Below are positions 58,050-64,000 of a DNA stretch of 64,000 nt, one piece after another; positions within the stretch are counted from its first letter, which is position 1; every line of letters begins with the position of its first letter. Made by a program: the position numbers and the translations under genes. The stretch comes from Hypericum androsaemum (lineage: Eukaryota > Streptophyta > Magnoliopsida > Malpighiales > Hypericaceae). Where the stretch lies: positions 17,852,221-17,916,220 of the forward strand of contig OZ023181.1 of NCBI GenBank assembly GCA_963995505.1. The letters are read 5' to 3'. A model generated the notes under the pieces. That model worked only from the letters and a program-made list of their open reading frames with translations, did no database searches and was not told the origin of the DNA.

Positions 58050-58587
58050 GGATACCTCGCAGAAGCCTTTTGTCATCCCTACGAGAAGACGTCCTGCATA
58101 CTGCATACCATAGAAGACCCTGCCTGCCCAAAACCAGGTAAATTAATTTACTTTAATATTTTGGTATATATGTAGAGTTTGTTCATTAATTTAAAATAAT
58201 TAGTATATTTTAGCTTTGAAATTATTAATTCCTTCTATTTTTTGAGTGTGATATCTGATTGTTTAAAATTTTGTGGGTGTGCGGATTTTAGTACCAAACC
58301 CAATGGCCAGACCGGTTTAATGGGTCGGTCGGACCGGTCGGACACTGGTCGGTTAGTTTGACCAATCTGACCGGATGTGAATTTTTTCTTGGTAAATTCT
58401 GGATGGTCGAGTAAAAAAAGTGACCACCCTGCCAGTCCGATTAAATTTCATCTGGTTCTTAAGGTGGTCGGACCAAAAAATTGATGGAGAAGAATGTATG
58501 TTTATATGATATTTTCGTTAATATAAATTATGTTTTGTGTTGCTAATATAGAATTGCATACTGTTTTCTTTTGTTGTAGTATTCATA

Positions 58588-61278
58588 ATGGCTAACCGGG
58601 TTATAAGAATAAAGTTGAAATACGATGGAGTAATTTTCAACAACAATGAAACCGGTTTTGATTACCAAGGTGGTGGGAAAGAAAAGTTGAAGTTTCATGC
58701 AGCATTTGTTAAATACAATATCTTGCGGAAAAAAGTTAACGAAAAGATCCCAATAGGTCCAAATGAAGAATTTGGGCCATTGATATTTAGATGTCCATTT
58801 GGAAGAGGACAATTTGGTCCAATGTTTATTAACGACGATGAAGATGTTAGGATAATGCTGGAGACCATGATTAACTTCTTTGGACCAATGGTGAAGGAGA
58901 TTAAGCTTACAATCATTGTGGAAAAGAGGGTTAATAATTACAACCCGTTTGTCGTTGAAGCTGGTACGTCAACGAGGATGGATGTTGCTCATGAACCAAT
59001 ATTTGATTGGTTTGAAAATGATCCTAGAGAGGCAGGTCCATATGCCACATACAATTTTGATCGTGAAGACGAAACAGAAGAAGACGAAGACGAAGACGAA
59101 GACGAAGCAGAAGAAGACGAAAATGAAGCAGAAGAAGACGAAGATGAAGAAGAAGTAGTAGAAGAAGAGGAACAACAATACCGGGAACAACAATACGGTG
59201 AACTCGCTCTAAATGATCCCGGTGAACAATCATCGATGACTGTTTATGGTGAAGAAGGGGATTGCGACCGAGCAATAGATGGAAGTTGTTCTGGTTTGTT
59301 GAAAGAGGGTACGATTTGGAAGAGCAAATTTGATGCAAAGAGGGAGATCGAGGCGTTCGTAATGAACGATGGGCGTGAGTTTGTTCGAAAAGAAACAAGG
59401 CCTGAAACTTTTTCTGTGAAGTGTAAAAAATGGGAGACGGATGATTGCAAATGGGAGATCCGTGTCTCACAGGAAAGAAGGGGCACACTTTTCAGTCCAT
59501 GGAAAATCGTGAAACACACCTACCCCCATACCTGTGGTCGCCTACGAAAGTCGCAGGATCATAAACAACTCACTTCTGCTTTCATTGCACAAATTATTAA
59601 GAAACGAGTAGAGGAACAACCAGATATTCGTGTGGCCACTTTAAGGTCAGAGATCCACGACCATATGAAGTTTAGACCCTCGTATACGAAGACTTGGTGG
59701 GCAAAAGAGAAGGCGTTTCAAGATTTATGGGGGGATTGGCAAGAATCTTACAATCGCCTTCCGCAATGGTTTGCAGCATGCAAGGCAAATAATCCTGGAA
59801 CTGTTGTTGAATGGGAATATTATCACACCCTCCCTGGTTGCGACCATTACGTGGAAGCACTGATGCCTGGAACAAAGATCTTTAAGCGAGTTTTTTGGAG
59901 CTTCAAGCCTTGCATTGAAGCTTTCAAACATTGCATGCCTGTCTTGGAGATTGATGGAACGTTCTTGTATGGAAAATACAAGCATGTCCTCCTGATCGCC
60001 ACTGCAATTGATGGTAATAATGCTATAATTCCAATAGCATTTGCTCTGGTAGAGGGTGAGAACACGGATAGTTGGCCGTGGTTCATGAAACAAGTCCGGA
60101 AGCACGTCACGCCTGGCCGACATGGAATATGTGTTATTTCTGATCGACATGCTGGCATATTAAAGGCAATGGATACGGAGTATGGTTGGGGAGAAGACAG
60201 TGCTACCGCCCATCGATATTGTCTTCGACACGTAGCAAGCAATCTTAACAAACACTTCAAAAACGACGCCATGAGGAATGTCATGAAGATTGCAGGTGAC
60301 ATGCACAAATGTTTTGTTGTCTAAAACTATTTTACAAGTTGTTACTCCACATTTAATATTTTTACTATGTTGGTTGTAGGAATGCAAGCTCAACTGTGGA
60401 AGTTGGAAGCTAACATGCGAGAAATATGGAATGTCGACCAGGAGGTCTTCAACTGGATGTATGAACAGGAATTGCCCAAGTGGAGCTTAGCGTGGGATGG
60501 CGGACGCCGATATGGTAACATGACGACGAATATTGCCGAGTGCGTAAATATGATCTTCAAAAAAGTTCGTCGTTTACCGGTGACAGCCTTGGTGGCAGAG
60601 ACATTTAACAAGCTAACCGAATATTTTGAAGAGAGATCAACTAAGTGTATGAAAGAGAGCTGTACTGGCAAAATATTGATGTCACAGAAGCTCCTAAACA
60701 GGTTGGAGCGGTGGGAGGGAAAGGCCAATGGACATAGAGTGCGAGTTTCTGACAGTACAGTTGGATCGTGCGAAGTTCGCACTGGGTACGATATGAGAAG
60801 ACAAAAGGGGGACATAAAGCATTCAGTTAATCTTTCCACAGGATTTTGTGGCTGCGGCAAATTTCAGGCTTACCACTATCCGTGCTCACATGTGATGGCG
60901 TGTTGTACTGAACTTGGCATCGATTACAAGATATTTGTGGATAAGTATTATCGCCTGGAAACCACGCAAGCTTGCTACCAACTGAAGTTTGTTCCTCTGG
61001 GCAATCCTAAATATTGGCCGTATCCTGAAGATCCAACAGTTGTAAGGCTCATTCCAGATGAAAGATTAGCGAGGGGTAGAGGACAGCCACGGAAGCGCAT
61101 ACATAATGAAATGGATACAGTGCCTTTCGTCCGCTGTACGCTCTGTAAAACAAGGGGTCACACAAAAGCCAATTGTACTAATATAAGAGCAGTTGCGGCG
61201 GCAAGAGCGGCTAAAGCAGCTAAAGCGGCAGCTGTATCCGTAGGGGCAAGTACGAGTAGACGCCGTCGTGGACGTTGA
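58588..61278 (+). CDS. Mutator-like (MULE) transposase, apparently intact
   Basis: Two coding exons, 58588-60295 and 60380-61278, join in frame (VMKIAG|MQAQLW) to give 868 aa. Residues 1-110 resemble the PB1-like N-terminal region of plant MULEs (MANRVIRIKLKYDGV). An acidic stretch (about 150-195) follows. The MuDR DNA-binding domain starts near 241 (GTIWKSKFDAKREIEAFVMN), with a KCKKWETDDCKWEIRVS zinc-ribbon-like part. The MULE catalytic domain spans about 438-630 with candidate acidic residues in EIDGTFLYGKYK (Asp), CVISDRHAGI (Asp) and TNIAECVN (Glu), and the C-x2-H motif HRYCLRH. A SWIM zinc finger (CGCGKF...PCSH) is near 725-745 and a CCHC knuckle (CTLCKTRGHTKANC) near 820. An Ala/Lys-rich basic tail ends it. 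It would cut and join the element's ends in the nucleus. No stop or frameshift was seen. Confidence 0.93.
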
Positions 61279-61456
61279 ATTGTAATTAATTTTGAACTGA
61301 AAGGATTGTACTTTGTAATATTTTGTGAAACTCTATGTGGGTTGTGTTGAGTTTCTTTGTAACAGTGTGAAGTTTAAGTTACTCTATCTTAGTAGAATAA
61401 TGACGCATTACACATTTTATGTATATGTTTATTGTCATAATTGTTCAGGTGTGCCG

Positions 61457-63192
61457 ATGAGGAGAAGTGGCAAAGAGCCAATCGCACATGATGACGAAGA
61501 GCCGGAGCATCCTCGAATCGATTGGAATGCTCTATGTGGTTCTAAGTTTGGGTATATTTTCAAACGATTACAGAGGCCATCCAACGATAGATCAGAAGTC
61601 CCTCCTCAGAAACCTACCAAAAGCAACTGTTATTACAAGCTTGTCAAGCGAGATCCAGAACCGTGGAGTAGAGCCATGGACTTTCTGACAGTTGAAGGTA
61701 TTCCGTATTTCTATATTGGATCACATAATATTTTTATTAAATTTTTATTTATTTTACAGGGATGATGATAGGAACCTGTTTTAAAGGGACAAGTATTCAG
61801 AGCTTCAAAAATACCTATAGTGGTACTACAGTTATGTCGGTAAGAAATTTTACATTATCCTTTAATTTGAGTTAGCATCATAGTCAATTTTATAACAAGT
61901 ATTTTGTATTTGCTTGTAGATGGTTGTAGAGGTGACCCGTTTTAAGCGTATCGGAATTGGCGCACTTGCGACATTCAAAGTACAATTAAAAGAATTTTAT
62001 TTATTCTTACATATTTATGTTATGTGAGAAATTTTTTAAACTTTTAATATATTACAGGATTCTACAGGCAGTATTACTGGTACCATAAATGACTCTACCG
62101 GTCTTGTTGAAGCTGGATGTGTGTTGTATCTTAAAAATGTGAGCATATCCTTTTTTTTTCTCAATAGTTCCAGATAGTTGTTTACTGATTTTCTGGTTCT
62201 TCAACAGGTAAAAGTTGACTCGTCCCCATACCCGAACAACAAATTATTTAGCATTACTGATGAGAACGTTGTCAAAGTGTTTAAGAAAAATGGAGAATCT
62301 GATGAAGATTCCCAAGAACAAACTCGTCCAGCACCATCCTATGATGGTCGTCGTCCTTATCCTCCAGCACCATATCCTGAGGGACCTGGTGCCGATTTGA
62401 AGGCACTATATGGCTCAGAGGCCTTTGAGTGGCTCCAAGAACAAAAGAGGTTAGAGCTGCATAAAAAGGAAGCTGAAGCTAAATCAGCCCTTCGAAGGAA
62501 AGCCATACGAGCTGAAGCAGACCGCAAAGCCAATGACATTTTCAACAATGAACCATGGACAACAGCTATTGAATTTGTTCTATCTCACGGTATTACGAAA
62601 ATACTTATACATACTTGTTACTTACATTTATGGAGTATCTAATTTGTTACATTTTTTAGGTTTGATGTATGGAGCTAACGTTGATGGAGTATCTATTGAG
62701 GATGTAAAAACAATCTCTGAAAGCATCACAATTCCACAGGTAACATTTGTACATATATGAAAATTTTTCAATTTGCAAGTTATGTTATTGTTAACTAAGA
62801 GACTTGCAGATGGTTCTGTACGTGAAAAAGAAGAAACATGTATACGGCAATAGTTTCCGAGCAGTTTTTCAGGTATTATAATATAATGTATTATTTGTTT
62901 CTTAATCATATTTTTAAATTATCAAAGACTTCATATCTATAAATTTATGAAGGATCCTACTGGCGAAATCACGGGGAGTTTACAAGACATTGAGAGTACC
63001 TACTGTGATGGATGTGTGTTGCTAGTGAAAGATGTAAGCTTATATTATCATTACATCGTCGTCAGTAAATTATTTTAATATAATCATTGACCTAATTAAG
63101 TTTTTTTTGAACAGATTTATGTCTCGTATGAAGAAAATCGAATACATTTCAGTGTTGATCACGAGAATGTTAAACGAGTTTTCAAGGAATAG
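61457..63192 (+). CDS. Protein with two HROB-like OB-fold modules, next to the MULE transposase
   Basis: Nine exons fit GT-AG rules and phase: 61457-61697, 61760-61839, 61920-61979, 62058-62138, 62208-62589, 62660-62739, 62810-62872, 62953-63033 and 63115-63192; 381 aa. Module A (about residues 81-185): VVEVTRFKRIGIGALATFKD, STGSITGTI, GCVLYLKNVKV, ITDENVVKVFKKNG. Module B (about 282-381): VLYVKKKKHVYGNSFRAVFQ, DPTGEITGSL, GCVLLVKDIYV, VDHENVKRVFKE. The pattern DPTG-x-I-x-G, then VL-x-L-K, then I-T-x-x-N-V-V-K-V-F resembles the OB fold of HROB, a eukaryotic recombination protein that works with MCM8-MCM9. Between the modules are a Pro/Tyr-rich segment and a charged helix (WLQEQKRLELHKKEAEAKSA). 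An acceptor-like TTGTTCAG stands just before the ATG, hinting at an upstream leader exon. The HROB link is motif-based; another OB-fold family is possible. Confidence 0.72.
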
Positions 63193-63489
63193 TGGCAAAT
63201 ATGTCCCTACCGGAAATTCTGATGAGAATTGTGACAACGTGTTGAGAAACATAAAGACATTTTTTTATATGTTATTTCAGATTGTTGTCATCCTATTTTA
63301 GTATTGCACTTCTTAGTTTTGTCATGTCGTATTTCCTTATACCGTACTTTGTTTAATATCTTGACGGCATACTTATCTAGAAAGGTATAACGTTTGAAAA
63401 GTTTCGAGAACTAAAACACAAATCATAAAAAAAGTGAAGTTAATACAGTCATAAAAGCATCCAACAAATGTCAAGTACAGAAGCATAAA
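63193..63489. other. Gap between convergent genes
   Basis: About 300 bp of AT-rich sequence separate the stop of the OB-fold gene from the stop of the facing gene. It probably holds both 3' UTRs. No terminal repeat was seen in it. Confidence 0.5.
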
Positions 63490-64000
63490 CTACTTCTTCT
63501 TCTTCTGAGGCTTCTCCTTTTGATGCTTATCTACGTGAGCATTCGCCTTCCCCTTTCCCTTTCCAGGCACATTCAGGTGTCCTCCTGTAAAACATCGCAC
63601 ACCAGCCTCTCTAGCTCCCCGATTAGGCTGACGCCGGACCAGAGGTATTTCTTCATCCTCAAAATCGGTTGGATCGTCAAATGAAGAGTCACCACTACCA
63701 TGAGTTGAAGTATCACGTGGCGAAGTCCTATTATAAAATATCATACAAATTTATCAAAATCAACAAATTATGTTATCAACACAATAAAGCCATACAATCA
63801 ATTCAAAAATTTTAAATAAAATTCATAATTTACACACACCAAATTGTAGAGAACCAACCTCTGTGTAGGTGTCTCAAATAGTTGGGATGTCTGTATACCA
63901 GACCGGGTGAAACCAAAACTGGACTGCGTGTCAGACGTATGAGCCCCAGTTTGGGGCCAACCAAATATATTTTCCCTGAATAATGGATGAGCCGCGGAGG
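63490..64000 (-). CDS. C-terminal part of an unrecognised protein, continuing past the right edge
   Basis: On the minus strand an exon from the window edge to about 63859 reads SAAHPLFRENIFGWPQTGAH...RSGIQTSQLFETPTQR. It splices in frame to a last exon from about 63727 to the stop at 63490 (TSPRDTSTHGSGDSSFDDPT, VRRQPNRGAREAGVRCFTGG, ending KEKPQKKKK). The sequence is Ser/Thr-rich, then acidic, then basic. The RRQ...RCFTGGHL part vaguely resembles the tails of plant mobile domain (PMD) proteins, many of which are carried by transposons. That is a guess from style, not a domain match. It faces the OB-fold gene and lies 298 bp from it, so it may be a third gene of the same MULE. Confidence 0.5.

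Larger units (their letters stand above)
57840..64000 (+). mobile_element. Putative autonomous MULE locus, running off the right edge
   Basis: It comprises the palindromic repeat array, TATA box, an intact transposase gene, a tightly spaced OB-fold gene in the same direction and a third gene facing them. The left end is set at the first palindrome and is provisional; the sequence just before it (57.74-57.84 kb) could be part of the terminus. No inverted copy of the array was found up to 64000, so the right terminus is outside the window. The extent, and the membership of the second and third genes, are inference. Confidence 0.45.

Noticed and set aside
58969..59193. Phe-rich minus-strand frame suggesting a membrane protein
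   Set aside because: It is the antisense of the acidic GAA/GAC-repeat stretch of the transposase.
61325..61456. Longer N terminus for the OB-fold protein starting at 61325
   Set aside because: This part is AT-rich with no conservation-like features, and a good acceptor site (TTGTTCAG) stands just before the ATG at 61457.
1..64000. tRNA, rRNA or snRNA genes
   Set aside because: I saw no convincing A/B-box or cloverleaf sequence by reading. A tRNAscan-SE or Infernal run would be decisive.

Overview
The window is nuclear DNA of a flowering plant, probably a eudicot; I cannot name the species. The evidence is AT-rich intergenic DNA, genes with short GT-AG introns, plant-type LINE, Ty1/copia, Ty3/gypsy and Mutator-like elements, plant-specific protein families, and a nuclear copy of chloroplast petB sequence. 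There are three intact host-type genes, one large ruined gene, and a Mutator-like (MULE) locus at the right end that also holds two unusual companion genes.

Left part (1-13 kb): a LINE remnant (1-1000, minus), a 989-bp MULE with a perfect 10-bp target duplication (2892-3880), a copia element without reverse transcriptase (4814-8135), a second LINE remnant (11.24-11.85 kb) and a diverged duplicated block (12.2-13.4 kb). Middle: a TMEM131-like membrane protein gene (13769-18664, three coding exons, 1289 aa), a MITE (21467-21647), a second 1.05-kb MULE with long inverted repeats (22540-23593), and a DUF547/MIP1-type leucine-zipper gene (27327-29762, seven exons, 577 aa).

30.8-45.5 kb, minus strand: remains of a homologue of TWD40-1 (TPLATE/TSET endocytic complex). 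Both ends are recognisable exon by exon, but roughly 1000 central residues are missing, stops and frameshifts are present, and three retrotransposons lie inside: a nearly complete copia within a coding exon (38817-43644, target duplication AAATT), a gag-only Ty3/gypsy-type element (35019-37179) and a copia lacking its 3' half (31.69-34.79 kb).

Right part: AT-rich intergenic DNA with a second MITE copy (50442-50622), then a five-exon atypical short-chain dehydrogenase gene (52119-54648) with a 200-N assembly gap in intron 2 and a petB-derived plastid insert in intron 4. After a third LINE remnant (56.95-57.74 kb) come an array of palindromic repeats (57843-58020), a TATA box and an intact two-exon MULE transposase (868 aa). 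It is followed 178 bp later by a nine-exon gene (381 aa) with two HROB-like OB-fold modules that arose by duplication of an exon block. A third gene faces them from the right edge. A MULE unit carrying an OB-fold recombination-type protein is the most novel candidate system here; the right end of the element is outside the window, so membership of the second and third genes is inferred.
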